A DNA stretch of 64,000 bases from Spartobacteria bacterium (GTDB lineage: Bacteria; Verrucomicrobiota; Verrucomicrobiia; Chthoniobacterales; UBA10450), in the NCBI GenBank assembly GCA_003134785.1, contig PLCN01000014.1, positions 1 to 64,000 of the forward strand, written 5' to 3'. Shown piece by piece: positions 42,159 to 51,349 of the stretch; position 1 is the stretch's first letter, and each line of letters opens with the position of its first letter. Below the pieces are notes generated by a model, which saw only the letters and a program-made list of their open reading frames with translations, made no database searches and was not told the origin of the DNA. The translations under genes and the position numbers were made by a program.

Positions 42159-42285
42159 GTAGCGGGAACCGTGCCGACAGCCCTGGTTTTCTGCCTTCCT
42201 CCCCTGTAGCCGCCGCCCTGTGGGCGCAGTGATTCCGGGATCCGAATAAGCGGGATTTCCGCGCTTCGCACAGCGAAGCAGCTAC
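42159..42285. repeat. GTAGC...GCTAC repeat upstream of pilM
   Basis: TGTAGCGGGAAC on the left and GCGAAGCAGCTACA on the right, with an inner CTGTAGCCGCCGCC, suggest a composite of GTAGC-type repeats like those at 8390 and 23602. It fills the gap before pilM and probably contains that operon's promoter. Confidence 0.5.
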
Positions 42286-42293
42286 AGCGAAAC

Positions 42294-43715
42294 TTATTTC
42301 TTCGCCGGGCTCGCCTGGTAACCGAAGAAATGCCGGCTCTTGATGATTTCCGCCACCTCCGGCGGAACCATTCGTTCCCACGCGGGATCGCCCGACTGCA
42401 ATTTTGCCAGCGCTTCCGGCGGATAGATGCGCAAATACTCCGGATTATAATCGGTGATTTCCTGGATAAACTCGTTGTCGATCAGGTAGCGGAAGAGCGA
42501 TTTCAAATTGGGCGCGACCTCGAGCTTCGTCGCGGTCACCAGCTCGCCGGTTTTCTCATCGATCATCGGGTAGACATAGAGTTTCAAACCGCTTTTGAAC
42601 ATCCGCCCGAGCGCCTCGAGAATTCCGCCTTCGAGGGTGAGATAGTATTTCTCGTCGAAAATCTCCATGAGGCTGGGCACGCCCATCACGAGACCGATCG
42701 TTCGATTGGTGTAACGCGCGAGATAAGAAGCGAGCCGAAAATATTCGCCGAACTTCGAGACCATAACGGTGCGGCCGAGCGCGCCCAAAATGTCCACGCG
42801 CGCGAGAAAATCCGCGTGGTTGAGCTGGCCCTCCGCCAGCAGATTTTCCAGCGTCATTTCCATCAGGACGACGAGATCCTGTTCCGCGCAGCCAGCCTGT
42901 TTGAGAAAGGCCGCGCGCGCGCCGTTCAGCATATCGTTCGTCGCATGCGTCACGGGCCGAAAACTGCCGCGCTCTACCAGGATCGCTTTTTTGTAGAGAA
43001 TGTCGGCGGGCTGGACCGTCTCACCATCGGCCGTGAACATGACCACATCGGTCAGCCCCTGGCTCACTAGTTGTAAGCTCATAAGACGATTGTCGATGTT
43101 CGGAAACGCCGGACCGGAGAATCTGATCATGTCCACCTGGATGCGATCCGGCGCGAGATTTTCCTGGAGCGAAGCGATCAACTTCTCCGGCGGCCGATGG
43201 TAAAACGCGCCGTAAAGCAGATTTACTCCGATGATGCCGAGCGCTTCCTGCTGATCGACGTTGGATTCATCGAGCATCCGGATGTGGATGATGATCTGGC
43301 TCGGCTCGCCGTGTGAATCCTCTTGGAAACGAACGCCCAGCCACCCATGCGATTCGTTGTGCTGCTTGAAACTGCGCGCTGCCACCGTGTCGGCGAAAAC
43401 AAAAAAGGCGCGCTCGCTGCCGAACTTCTTGTCCAGCCGCTCGATTAACAGGCTGTACTCGTGGTCCAGCATCGTCTGGAGCCGCTTGCGGCTGACGTAG
43501 CGGTCGGCTGGTCCGTAAATGGCGTCGCTGAAAGTCATGTCGTAGGCCGACATTGTTTTCGCCACGGTGCCGGAAGCACCGCCCACGTGAAAAAATCGCC
43601 GAGCGACTTCCTGCCCTGCCCCGATTTCGGCGAAGGTGCCGTACTTCTTCGCGTCGAGATTGATCTGGAACGCCTTCTTGTTGGTTCCGACGTCCATCTC
43701 CGCGTTCATAGGCAC
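42294..43715 (-). CDS. conserved protein of unknown function (about 470 aa)
   Basis: This 473-aa soluble protein starts with F-Q-I-N-L-D-A-K-K-Y-G-T-F-A-E-I-G-A-G-Q-E-V-and then R-R-F-F, a segment conserved in a family found in cyanobacteria and verrucomicrobia. Database labels such as TonB receptor or adenylyltransferase for this family do not fit. A G-V-P-S-L-M-E-I-F-D-E-K-Y-Y segment and a strongly conserved C terminus (E-Y-L-R-I-Y-P-P-E-A-L) are visible. There is no signal peptide or membrane helix. It lies between the pil and bat operons on the same strand. I cannot propose a function. Confidence 0.7.
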   Translation of the reverse strand: MPMNAEMDVGTNKKAFQINLDAKKYGTFAEIGAGQEVARRFFHVGGASGTVAKTMSAYDMTFSDAIYGPADRYVSRKRLQTMLDHEYSLLIERLDKKFGSERAFFVFADTVAARSFKQHNESHGWLGVRFQEDSHGEPSQIIIHIRMLDESNVDQQEALGIIGVNLLYGAFYHRPPEKLIASLQENLAPDRIQVDMIRFSGPAFPNIDNRLMSLQLVSQGLTDVVMFTADGETVQPADILYKKAILVERGSFRPVTHATNDMLNGARAAFLKQAGCAEQDLVVLMEMTLENLLAEGQLNHADFLARVDILGALGRTVMVSKFGEYFRLASYLARYTNRTIGLVMGVPSLMEIFDEKYYLTLEGGILEALGRMFKSGLKLYVYPMIDEKTGELVTATKLEVAPNLKSLFRYLIDNEFIQEITDYNPEYLRIYPPEALAKLQSGDPAWERMVPPEVAEIIKSRHFFGYQASPAKK

Positions 43716-43778
43716 TCAAGATGTGGACATTTGTGCGCTTCACAACTAACCGACACAGGCATTCTGCCCGATGGACGG

Positions 43779-44537
43779 TTACAGGCGCACCCGTTCCGCG
43801 CTGCTTGCCGGAATCCAGCCGCGAAGATCGTTTGGCAACGCGGCGTAAACCCAATCGCCGCGCTCGCTCAAGATCTTGATCTCGCTGCCAGCCGGCAAAA
43901 CCAGAACGCTGTTCGCATTATCCGCCGTGGCCAGCCGTGCCTGGATATTCTTGCCAGTCACGATCGCGAGCGCTCTTCCGTTACTGCCAGTCTCCAGCGT
44001 ATAAAGCGCAAAGACCGCGCCGGCAAAAACTGCGAGCGAAAGTAGGATCAACGCGACGACCCTTGCCGAACGCCGGCGCAAAAAGACAAGCCGCGCAACA
44101 AGGAAAAGCGCGAGCCAAAACGCGAGTGAGGCCGCGATCGAATATTGTGTGGGCGTTCCAGCGCCAATGTAACGCTCGATCACATTCTTCTTCAGCTCCA
44201 AAGCCCGAGCTTCATCGCGCGCCAGCCGAAGATTCGCTTCCGCTTCGGGATGATGCGGGTCGAACGCCAGCGCGCGCTCGTAATTCAGGATGGCCCGTCC
44301 GAAATCTCCGAGACGAAACCACGCGTTCCCCAAGTCGTAGAACAGCGTCGCGCTCAATTGACCCGACTGGACCAGAGCTTGATAGCCATCGACCGCTTCC
44401 CGAAAATGTCCCTCGCTAAAATCCTGATTGGCTTTCGTAAACGCCGGGTTCTGATCTCCGCGAACGGAAGTGGCGTTGGCGCAGACGAGAATGCCCGCAA
44501 CGAGCCCCAGAAGTACTAAGCGCATTCTCAATTTCAT
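43779..44537 (-). CDS. batE: BatE-like TPR and SH3 protein
   Basis: This 252-aa exported membrane protein has a signal peptide (1-27), TPR repeats (about 30-110; Y-D-L-G-N-A-W-F-R-L-G-D-F...Y-E-R-A-L-A-F-D-P), two membrane helices (about 133-152 and 160-180) and a bacterial SH3-like domain at the C terminus. It is the last gene of the Bat operon and overlaps batD by 4 bp. In Bacteroides the operon is linked to aerotolerance, in others to envelope stress; the biochemical role is not settled. Confidence 0.85.
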   Translation of the reverse strand: MKLRMRLVLLGLVAGILVCANATSVRGDQNPAFTKANQDFSEGHFREAVDGYQALVQSGQLSATLFYDLGNAWFRLGDFGRAILNYERALAFDPHHPEAEANLRLARDEARALELKKNVIERYIGAGTPTQYSIAASLAFWLALFLVARLVFLRRRSARVVALILLSLAVFAGAVFALYTLETGSNGRALAIVTGKNIQARLATADNANSVLVLPAGSEIKILSERGDWVYAALPNDLRGWIPASSAERVRL

Positions 44538-46399
44538 CCTCTCAGGTTGTCCACTAGATCGAGAACTTCCTTTCGGGTTTCCGGCGGGAGCAGGCGAATG
44601 CCGTTTGACCCGGCGCCGCTGTAGCGGACCTCGTCGCTCTTCTCGAACAAGTGCTGCAGACGCACGCGCGTTTCGTCGTCCGCGCGGAACGCGGTCGCCG
44701 CGATTTCCGCGTCGACCTTGTTCGGGTCGAGGTTCTTCGCGAGCGCTGTCTTCAACTGAACCGCCCGGGAAGCGCGGGAAAAATATTCCTGGGGCGAGAC
44801 ATCGTCGCGGTGCAAGCTTCGGTGCAGCTCCGCGGCTTCGCGCTGCAGCGCCTCACGTCGCTGCGCCTCACGGTTATCGAGATGCGCCTGCCGGATTTTC
44901 CAACCGATGTAGGCCAGCAGAACCAGCAGCGGAATAAGCTGCGCGAGCAAGAACGACCGGCGCGCGTAGAAGGGCGTGAACGATTGTGTCGTCGTCGGCA
45001 GCTCCGTCATTTGATAAAGAATGTCCTGTTGTTTCGGCGCGGGCGCTCGAGAGGCCGCTGCTGTAGGTGCGTTCGCTGCGGCCGGCGGAGCGGTCGGCAC
45101 TGGGACCACTCCAGCCACTCCACCTTCGACGTGGATCGGGACCGCATCGCCGCGCAGGGTGACGTATTGTTCCCTCAACGAATCGAAGTATGTGAAAAGC
45201 TGCGCCGGAATTTTATCTTTCCGTTCGTTCGGACTCAGGACCGTCTCGAACGTCTTCGTCCCGCTGATCCCAACGTCATCATCCTGTTTGAAATTCGCGG
45301 ACGGCGGATATTTGCGCCATCCCTTGTCGTCCTCGAACACCGGCGCCGTCACCCGATCGAAATTTCCGCGGCCAGAGATCCTCGTCGTCACCGTGAATGG
45401 ATCGCCCAGCTGTCCCGACTTCGGGTTCGCTTCCGATGTCATCGTAAAGTTGCCGATCGCACCGGTGAAACTCGGTGGAGCATTTGGCGGCAATGTCTTT
45501 ACTTCGATCTTGACCGGTTCGCTCGTGATCTTGATCGGCACCGGTTGGGTCAGCTCCGCGAAGAGATTCGGCATCATGTTGTCGAAACCGTCGTCCATTC
45601 CGAAAATGTCCCGCGGTGAATGTTGTCTCGACCGCGCCCGAGGCCACTGCATCAGGGTTTCCAATTCCGCGGGCCCGACTTCCAGACTGCCCGCTTTGGC
45701 CGCGGCGATGGCGGTCTTGTAGATGAAGACATAGAAGGGCTTTCCGTTCACGGTCTCCTGCTTCTGAGTGGGTGGCTGAATCTGCTGGATCGTGAAACCC
45801 TGGCCGTTCAATTGCAGTCCATGCAGAATCGCGTTCGGGTCGAAGCGCGCGCGGGTGTCGATCCAAACGCGAATTTCCACCGGCACTATCTCACCCACAT
45901 AGACGTTCTTCTTCGGAATGATCACTTCCGCGGCCGACAGTTTTTTGGGATCGATTGTCGTGCGATCTCCGGTGGTTGATTGCCGGCTCGAACTCCCGCC
46001 GACGTCCAGGGTGAGCGCTTCCGTTTTGAGTGAGGTGCCTCCCGCGTTAACGGTCTGTGGCGGGATGGTGAACTTGCCGGCCTTTAGCGGCATGATGGTG
46101 TAGTTGAACGTCACGCTCGAGGTGACGTTGAAGTTTCTCATTTCAAACGACTGCATCTGTCCCGTCGAACGAATGTCCAGACCGTCCACGGCGATCTCAG
46201 ACGGCGGCGCGGCATTCCGGGCGCCGCTCACTTTGAGTTGAAGCTCGACCGGCTGCCCGACCGCGGTTTCAGAGCTGGTGAGAACAGCGGTGACGGACGC
46301 ATCGTCGGCGCTCGCCGGATGCACCAAACCCGCCAGCGCGAGAGCCGCGATTACGAAACGCGCGAGGAGACGATGATGATGATGATGCAAGTGCGACAT
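44534..46399 (-). CDS. batD: BatD-like protein (oxygen-tolerance family)
   Basis: This 621-aa protein has a signal peptide after a natural run of five His residues (H-L-H-H-H-H-H, residues 3-9). Long beta-rich periplasmic domains follow (V-E-L-Q-L-K-V-S-G...F-N-Y-T-I-M-P-L-K-A-G-K-F-T-I-P), then one membrane helix at about 480-500 (F-L-L-A-Q-L-I-P-L-L-V-L-L-A-Y-I-G) and a helical cytoplasmic tail. The architecture is that of BatD. It lies 11 bp downstream of batB/C. Confidence 0.9.
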   Translation of the reverse strand: MSHLHHHHHRLLARFVIAALALAGLVHPASADDASVTAVLTSSETAVGQPVELQLKVSGARNAAPPSEIAVDGLDIRSTGQMQSFEMRNFNVTSSVTFNYTIMPLKAGKFTIPPQTVNAGGTSLKTEALTLDVGGSSSRQSTTGDRTTIDPKKLSAAEVIIPKKNVYVGEIVPVEIRVWIDTRARFDPNAILHGLQLNGQGFTIQQIQPPTQKQETVNGKPFYVFIYKTAIAAAKAGSLEVGPAELETLMQWPRARSRQHSPRDIFGMDDGFDNMMPNLFAELTQPVPIKITSEPVKIEVKTLPPNAPPSFTGAIGNFTMTSEANPKSGQLGDPFTVTTRISGRGNFDRVTAPVFEDDKGWRKYPPSANFKQDDDVGISGTKTFETVLSPNERKDKIPAQLFTYFDSLREQYVTLRGDAVPIHVEGGVAGVVPVPTAPPAAANAPTAAASRAPAPKQQDILYQMTELPTTTQSFTPFYARRSFLLAQLIPLLVLLAYIGWKIRQAHLDNREAQRREALQREAAELHRSLHRDDVSPQEYFSRASRAVQLKTALAKNLDPNKVDAEIAATAFRADDETRVRLQHLFEKSDEVRYSGAGSNGIRLLPPETRKEVLDLVDNLRG

Positions 46400-46410
46400 T
46401 CGGGACAGAG

Positions 46411-48624
46411 CTACCAGTCTTTATAGACACGTCGCGAAACCTTGCGTTCATCAAGTTGCACCCGCCGTTCTTCGTCTTTCATCGACTGCAAAAGAAGTTC
46501 CGCCTGTTTCTCGCTCATCTGGCCGTCCTTCTCGGGTTCGGCTTCCGCCACCTCGGCGCTCTGCTCATCCTGATTTGGCTTTTCGTCGCCGGCTCCCTTT
46601 ACTTCACCCGCCATTCTTTTCGCGGGAGAAGAACCGGGCGTCGGGTTCGGTGAATTGCCGGGGCCTTCACCTTCGCCTGGCGATGGAGACGGGCTTCCGT
46701 TTTCTTGGTCGGAAGGCGTTGGTGATTGATCGGGCTTTTCCTGATCGCCCTTCGGCGAATCCTTTTGGTCGCCCTTGTCGGAGCCTGCGCTGCTTTGAGG
46801 CGAGGGCGAAGGGCCTTGCTGATTTTGCTGCGACTGCTCGTCGTTACCGGGTGAAGGCGACGGCGAAGGTGTTTCGTCAGGTTTGGGTTGATCCTTGTTT
46901 TTGTCTTTTCCCGCCTCGTTCTTGGCCTGTGATTGATCGTCGCCTTTGTCCGGCTTCTGCTGGTCGCCCTGACCCGATTGGTCTTTCTGATCCTGTTGCT
47001 GCTGGTCCTGCTTTTTTTGCTGATTCTGTTTCTGCGGTTGTTGATCCTTTTGCTGGTCTTTGTCGTCTTTCTTGGAATCGTCCTTTTTCTTGTCCTGCGG
47101 TTTTGGCGATGGCGAAGGAGTGGGCTGCTGTTCGCGCTTTCGTTTCAATTCCTCGATCTTCCTTTTCACATACTCGAGGTTCTCCTGCGCCTCCTTGTTA
47201 TCCGGCGCAATCTTCAGACTCTGCTCGTAATGCTGGAGTGCGTTCGTCCAATCCTTCAGCTTCTCGTCATCTTTCTTCTGACCGTCGCCGCGCTGGTAGA
47301 GCGTGTTGCCGAGATTGTAATGGCTCCTGCTTTGCAGGCCCGCATCAGGTGAGAGCAACGCCTGGCTGAACGAGTTCAACGCCTTGTTAAAATCCTTCAT
47401 CTTGTAGGCGGCGGCGCCGGCATCGAATTCGATTTTGTCCGCGGCGTTTGTCTGTGGATGTTCTTTCAACGTCTTCTCAAATTCCTGATAGGCTTCGGGA
47501 AAGTTGTCCTGCCGGTAAGCATCGAGACCAGGCGCCGCCGCAAAGGAGAGGTTCGCGAGCAGCAAAAAAATCGCGGCCATCGCCAATGTCTTTTTCGCTT
47601 CGACTCTTCGCGATACGACCGCACGCACCCGCTTTCGCTCTCGCATCAGGAATGACGTAGCCAGGAAACAAAGAGCTGCGCCCAGCGGCCACTGATAGCG
47701 CTCGACTGGCCGCCGGGAAAGCCGCGCGTCAATATCGCCTGCTTGCATTTTCACGAGTCCTTCGTTGAAGAGCTGCCTCATCGTGCGCGGTCCATCCTCG
47801 AGGTGAAGATAAAATCCGCTCGTGGTTTCCGCGATTTCTTTCAAACGTTTTTCGTCCAGCTTCGATTTCACCAGTTGCCCATTGCTGTCTTTGACGAAGG
47901 CCGTGCCGCCGCCTTCGCCGTTGATCGGAATGAGCGAGCCTTCCGGCGTGCCGACGCCCACCGTGAAAATTCGCACACCAGCATCCTCCGCGGCCTTCGC
48001 CGCTTTCGCCGCGTCGCCGCTAAGCTCTTCGCCGTCCGTGAAAATGATCAGCGCCCGATTTCCGATCGCGCTTTTGCCGAAAGTGCGCACCGCCAGATCG
48101 ATCGCCTCCGAAATATTTGTTCCACCTTCTGGGATTGTGTTGGTGTCGAGGTCGTTGATCGCCTCGACCGCTGCATCGTAATCGATCGTCAGCGGCGCTT
48201 GCAGGAATGCGCGACCCGCGAACGCGACCAGACCAACCCGATCGCCCTGGAGTTCGTTGATCAGATCCTGCGCGGCCAGTTTTACTCGCTGAAGGCGGCT
48301 TGGCGGTACGTCGTTCGAAAGCATGCTACGAGAGGTATCGACCGCGAGGATCAGGTCCAATCCCTTTCGTTTTGCGTCGTCATAAGTGTAACCCCAGCGC
48401 GGCTGGGCCAGTGCTATGATCGCGAGAGCCAGTCCCAAAAGGACGAGCGCGAATCGGACGCTCCGTCGGCGACGGTCTACCGCGCGGGCGAGATTCGGCA
48501 GCAATCGCTCCGACACGAATTCGCGCAGCCGCAGCATCGCTCGCCGCTCGCCGCGAACGAACAGCGCGACGAGAAGCGGAATAACGAGCAGAGCCCAGAA
48601 CCATTGTGGCGAGCCGAAAGTCAT
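46411..48624 (-). CDS. batB: BatB-BatC fusion: VWA domain, TPR repeats and low-complexity tail
   Basis: This 737-aa protein joins two Bat proteins. Residues 1-330 are BatB-like: two N-terminal helices, a VWA domain (about 88-275) with the metal-site D-T-S-R-S and a third helix at about 312-330. After a second hydrophobic segment (about 350-366) come TPR repeats (about 370-500) as in BatC. Then follow about 200 residues made almost only of Q, K, D, P, S, G and E (K-D-Q-Q-K-D-Q-Q-type and S-P-S-P-S-P-type runs). The last 50 residues are charged and ordered-looking. Separate batB and batC genes are usual. Confidence 0.88.
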   Translation of the reverse strand: MTFGSPQWFWALLVIPLLVALFVRGERRAMLRLREFVSERLLPNLARAVDRRRRSVRFALVLLGLALAIIALAQPRWGYTYDDAKRKGLDLILAVDTSRSMLSNDVPPSRLQRVKLAAQDLINELQGDRVGLVAFAGRAFLQAPLTIDYDAAVEAINDLDTNTIPEGGTNISEAIDLAVRTFGKSAIGNRALIIFTDGEELSGDAAKAAKAAEDAGVRIFTVGVGTPEGSLIPINGEGGGTAFVKDSNGQLVKSKLDEKRLKEIAETTSGFYLHLEDGPRTMRQLFNEGLVKMQAGDIDARLSRRPVERYQWPLGAALCFLATSFLMRERKRVRAVVSRRVEAKKTLAMAAIFLLLANLSFAAAPGLDAYRQDNFPEAYQEFEKTLKEHPQTNAADKIEFDAGAAAYKMKDFNKALNSFSQALLSPDAGLQSRSHYNLGNTLYQRGDGQKKDDEKLKDWTNALQHYEQSLKIAPDNKEAQENLEYVKRKIEELKRKREQQPTPSPSPKPQDKKKDDSKKDDKDQQKDQQPQKQNQQKKQDQQQQDQKDQSGQGDQQKPDKGDDQSQAKNEAGKDKNKDQPKPDETPSPSPSPGNDEQSQQNQQGPSPSPQSSAGSDKGDQKDSPKGDQEKPDQSPTPSDQENGSPSPSPGEGEGPGNSPNPTPGSSPAKRMAGEVKGAGDEKPNQDEQSAEVAEAEPEKDGQMSEKQAELLLQSMKDEERRVQLDERKVSRRVYKDW

Positions 48625-48631
48625 AAAGTGT

Positions 48632-49708
48632 TTACGGCAGTTTCTTCCAAATCGTTTGCGACAACAAAATCTGCGCTACGAGCAGGGCACAACCCGCCAT
48701 GATGCAGGCGGGAAAGAGATCACGGTATTGTTGATATTTTTTTACCGCTACCGTCGTCTTCTCCAGCTTGTCGATGTCGTGAAAAATCTGTTCCAGCGAT
48801 TTCGTGTCGGTCGCCCGGAAAAATTGCCCGTCCGCGATCTTCGCTACTTCCTTCAGGCCGGCTTCGTTGAATTGAACGCGCTGGTCTTGATACATAATGT
48901 TGCCGAACATGTCGGTGTACGGCTTTCCCGTCCGCGGATTGAAGACTGGATAGGGAGCGATCCCATTGATGCCCGCGCCGATCGCGTAGAAACGAATCTT
49001 AAGCGCCTTCACCGCCTCTGCCGCGGTGTTGGGCGGAATCTTGCCGGCATTATTTTCCCCGTCGGTCAGGAGCACGATGACGCGGCTCTTCGAGTGCTTG
49101 TCGTTCAGCCGATTTGCCGCGGCGGCGATGGCCGAGCCGATTGCGGTGCCGTCTTCCGTCATGCCGGTCCGGACGCGCTCGAGGTTCTGCAAGAGCCAAT
49201 CGTGATCGAGCGTCATCGGGCTGATGACGTAAGGATGGCCGGCAAACGCGATGATGCCGATCCGGTCGTTAGGCCGCGCCTCGATGAACTGGCGCGTCAC
49301 TTCCTGGATGGCCTGGACGCGCGTGGCCTGCTCGCCGCCGATCGAAAAATCCTTTGTCAACATTGACTGCGAGACGTCGAGCACCAGCATGATATCGATC
49401 CCGCTGGCTTCCACCTGCGTGAGACTCTTGCCCAGCTGCGGCCGCGCCATGCCGATGGTGAAGAGCACGAAGGCGAGCAAAAATAGGCTACGCAAAAACC
49501 TGCCGGTGCGAGCGGCGCTCTTTTTTCCCAAAGACCGAAGTGCACTGGTCGAAGAAAAGGTCAGCGCGGCGGCCGGTCCGCTTCTCCCGCGGAGGTAAGC
49601 GAGCACCGGAATCCCCAGCAGGAGCAAGAGCAGCCAGGGCTGCGCGAAAGTGAGGGCCGAGTTGGCCGGCAGCCAGTCACGCAAGTTCAAGTTTTCCTCC
49701 TTCCACAA
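48632..49708 (-). CDS. batA: BatA-like VWA-domain membrane protein
   Basis: This 358-aa protein has helices at about 20-40 and 66-84, a VWA domain with metal-site D-V-S-Q-S (about 105-109), T-D-G-E-N-N and a C-terminal helix (about 332-350). BatA and BatB are paired VWA proteins thought to act as receptors or scaffolds with the MoxR ATPase. The first codons overlap the preceding DUF4381 gene by 32 bp, so the true start may be a little further in. Confidence 0.9.
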   Translation of the reverse strand: MWKEENLNLRDWLPANSALTFAQPWLLLLLLGIPVLAYLRGRSGPAAALTFSSTSALRSLGKKSAARTGRFLRSLFLLAFVLFTIGMARPQLGKSLTQVEASGIDIMLVLDVSQSMLTKDFSIGGEQATRVQAIQEVTRQFIEARPNDRIGIIAFAGHPYVISPMTLDHDWLLQNLERVRTGMTEDGTAIGSAIAAAANRLNDKHSKSRVIVLLTDGENNAGKIPPNTAAEAVKALKIRFYAIGAGINGIAPYPVFNPRTGKPYTDMFGNIMYQDQRVQFNEAGLKEVAKIADGQFFRATDTKSLEQIFHDIDKLEKTTVAVKKYQQYRDLFPACIMAGCALLVAQILLSQTIWKKLP

Positions 49709-50180
49709 AGCGCGTCGCTTCCTCGAGGAGCAGACGGCTGTCCTCCGTCGTCGCGTCGTAACGCGCGAACTTGATCAGGTCGCAGCGGTTCAGAAAATCC
49801 TCCAGCAACGATTTTTCGTCCTCGGAAAAAGGCGACGCTTTTGCCAGCGCGCTCAGGAACTCCACGGAGGTCTGGCGCGTGACCGGCAGATGATACTGCT
49901 CTGTGACATAACGCCGGAGAATATCGGAAACGCGGATGCTGAATTGGTATGGCGACAAGGTCTCTATTTCGCGACTGATTCGATCGAGCAGCTCGAGCGT
50001 ACGCTCGAGCGGCGATTGTTGCGGCTTGGGGCGCTGCCATCGGCGCCGGATCCACCATCCGATGACACCGAGGAGGACGAGTGCAATCAGCACTCCGCAA
50101 AAAATCACCCACGGAGGCAACAGCGAGTAATCAACCGGCGGCGTGATGTCGTGAAATTCTTCGGCAGCGAGGGAAAGCAT
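49677..50180 (-). CDS. DUF4381 membrane protein of the Bat/MoxR operon
   Basis: This 167-aa protein has an N-terminal D-I-T-P-P-V segment, a single membrane helix (about 23-44) and a helical cytoplasmic domain (L-R-R-Y-V-T-E-Q-Y near residue 90). It matches the DUF4381 family that regularly sits between DUF58 and BatA genes. The function is unknown, presumably structural within the membrane VWA complex. Confidence 0.85.
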   Translation of the reverse strand: MLSLAAEEFHDITPPVDYSLLPPWVIFCGVLIALVLLGVIGWWIRRRWQRPKPQQSPLERTLELLDRISREIETLSPYQFSIRVSDILRRYVTEQYHLPVTRQTSVEFLSALAKASPFSEDEKSLLEDFLNRCDLIKFARYDATTEDSRLLLEEATRFVEGGKLELA

Positions 50181-50192
50181 AACGCAATGGAT

Positions 50193-51089
50193 TCAGCGCA
50201 CAGCGAGGCGCCGCTCGCGTTGTTTGAAAAACGAACGGAGCGCGGGCAGGTAGTCTTCGCCTGTTCGCAGCGAGATGGCATCGATGCTGTTGCGACGCAG
50301 CGTTCGATTCAGTTCGGCGCGGTTCGTTTCGGCTAACGCGCTGAAGCGTGAACGGGTCGTCCGGTCCGCGGTATTGATCTCGATCTGCTCGCCCGTCTCG
50401 GCATCTTCCAGCGTGATAATCCCGACGTTTGGCAGCATTTCTTCCCGTTGATCCTGAATATGGATCGCAATGAAATCATGTCTCCGTCCGCTGACGGAAA
50501 GCTCCCGCGAAAAATCACCGGTCTGAAAATCCGAGACGAAAAAAACCACCGCCCGCCGCGTCACGACCTTGTTTAGATAATCGAGCGCGAGGGCCGGCGC
50601 GGTGCCGCGTCCCGCCGGTTCAAAAAACAGAATTTCGCGAATGATGCGCAACGTGTGCGAGCGCCCTTTCTTCGGCGGAATGAAAAGCTCCACCCGATCG
50701 CTGAAGAGAAGCAGGCCGACCTTGTCGTTGTTCCGGATGGCACTGAAGGCCAGCAAGCAGGCCACCTCGGCCGCGAGCTCGCGCTTGGATTGCGAGACGC
50801 TGCCAAAATTGCCGGACGCGCTCACATCCACAATCAGCATGACCGTCAGTTCGCGTTCTTCAGTAAATTTCTTGACGTACGCAGTGCCAAGCCGCGCCGT
50901 CACATTCCAGTCGATCGTCCGAATTTCGTCACCCGGCTCGTATTCGCGCACGTCTTGGAAATTCATCCCCCGTCCCTTGAAAACGCTATGGTAATCGCCG
51001 GCAAACGCCGTTTGGACCAAGCCTTTGGTCTTGATCTCGAGCGCGCGGATCTTTCGGAGAATTTCCGCAGGTGTTTGGCGAGTATCGTT
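50193..51089 (-). CDS. DUF58 protein (MoxR-associated, VWA-like)
   Basis: This protein of about 298 aa has the DUF58 hallmark E-Y-E-P-G-D-E-I-R-T-I-D-W-N-V-T-A-R near residue 55-71. A degenerate VWA fold follows (L-T-V-M-L-I-V-D-V-S-A-S, D-x-S-x-S type). It probably acts with MoxR as a chaperone-like pair for metal-binding or envelope proteins. An open frame reaches ATG 51167, but GTG 51089 (V-N-D-T-R-Q-T-P-A-E-I-L) fits the family start better and avoids overlapping the divergent small gene at 51128. Confidence 0.88.
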   Translation of the reverse strand, partial: NDTRQTPAEILRKIRALEIKTKGLVQTAFAGDYHSVFKGRGMNFQDVREYEPGDEIRTIDWNVTARLGTAYVKKFTEERELTVMLIVDVSASGNFGSVSQSKRELAAEVACLLAFSAIRNNDKVGLLLFSDRVELFIPPKKGRSHTLRIIREILFFEPAGRGTAPALALDYLNKVVTRRAVVFFVSDFQTGDFSRELSVSGRRHDFIAIHIQDQREEMLPNVGIITLEDAETGEQIEINTADRTTRSRFSALAETNRAELNRTLRRNSIDAISLRTGEDYLPALRSFFKQRERRLAVR

Positions 51090-51127
51090 CACTTGTAATT
51101 GGAAAGCGGTCGCGAGATAATTGTTCG

Positions 51128-51349
51128 ATGTTGCAGGAAATCCGCGACCTGATGCAGAGAGCGCCATTTGCTCCCTTTCGGGTGCATCTCGCAGACGGTC
51201 GAAAGCTTGAGGTTCCCCATTCCGATTTTGTCTGGCTGCCGAAGCCAGGTGTTTTCTTTTTCTTTCATGAAGATCGTGGATCCAGTGAACGAATAAATCC
51301 GCTCCTCATCGTCAGTATCGAAAGCGCAAACGGCGCCGAGTCGCGCTGA
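51128..51349 (+). CDS. small conserved protein (about 73 aa), unknown function
   Basis: This 73-aa protein reads L-Q-E-I-R-D-L-M-Q-R-A-P-F-A-P-F-R-V-H-L with A-D-G-R-K-L-E-V-P-H-S-D-F following and ending in a short beta segment. I recognise the pattern as a widespread family of tiny proteins with P-F-x-P-F and A-D-G-R-x-x-x-V-x-H motifs, usually unplaced and without known role. It lies on the + strand inside the - strand MoxR/Bat operon, 38 bp from the DUF58 start. Its stop codon abuts the moxR stop codon with no gap. Confidence 0.7.
   Translation: MLQEIRDLMQRAPFAPFRVHLADGRKLEVPHSDFVWLPKPGVFFFFHEDRGSSERINPLLIVSIESANGAESR

Noticed and set aside
46380-47100. Repetitive tail of batB/C as a tandem DNA repeat or CRISPR
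   Set aside because: The repetition is at the amino-acid composition level, without regular units or spacers; no CRISPR array is visible anywhere in the window.
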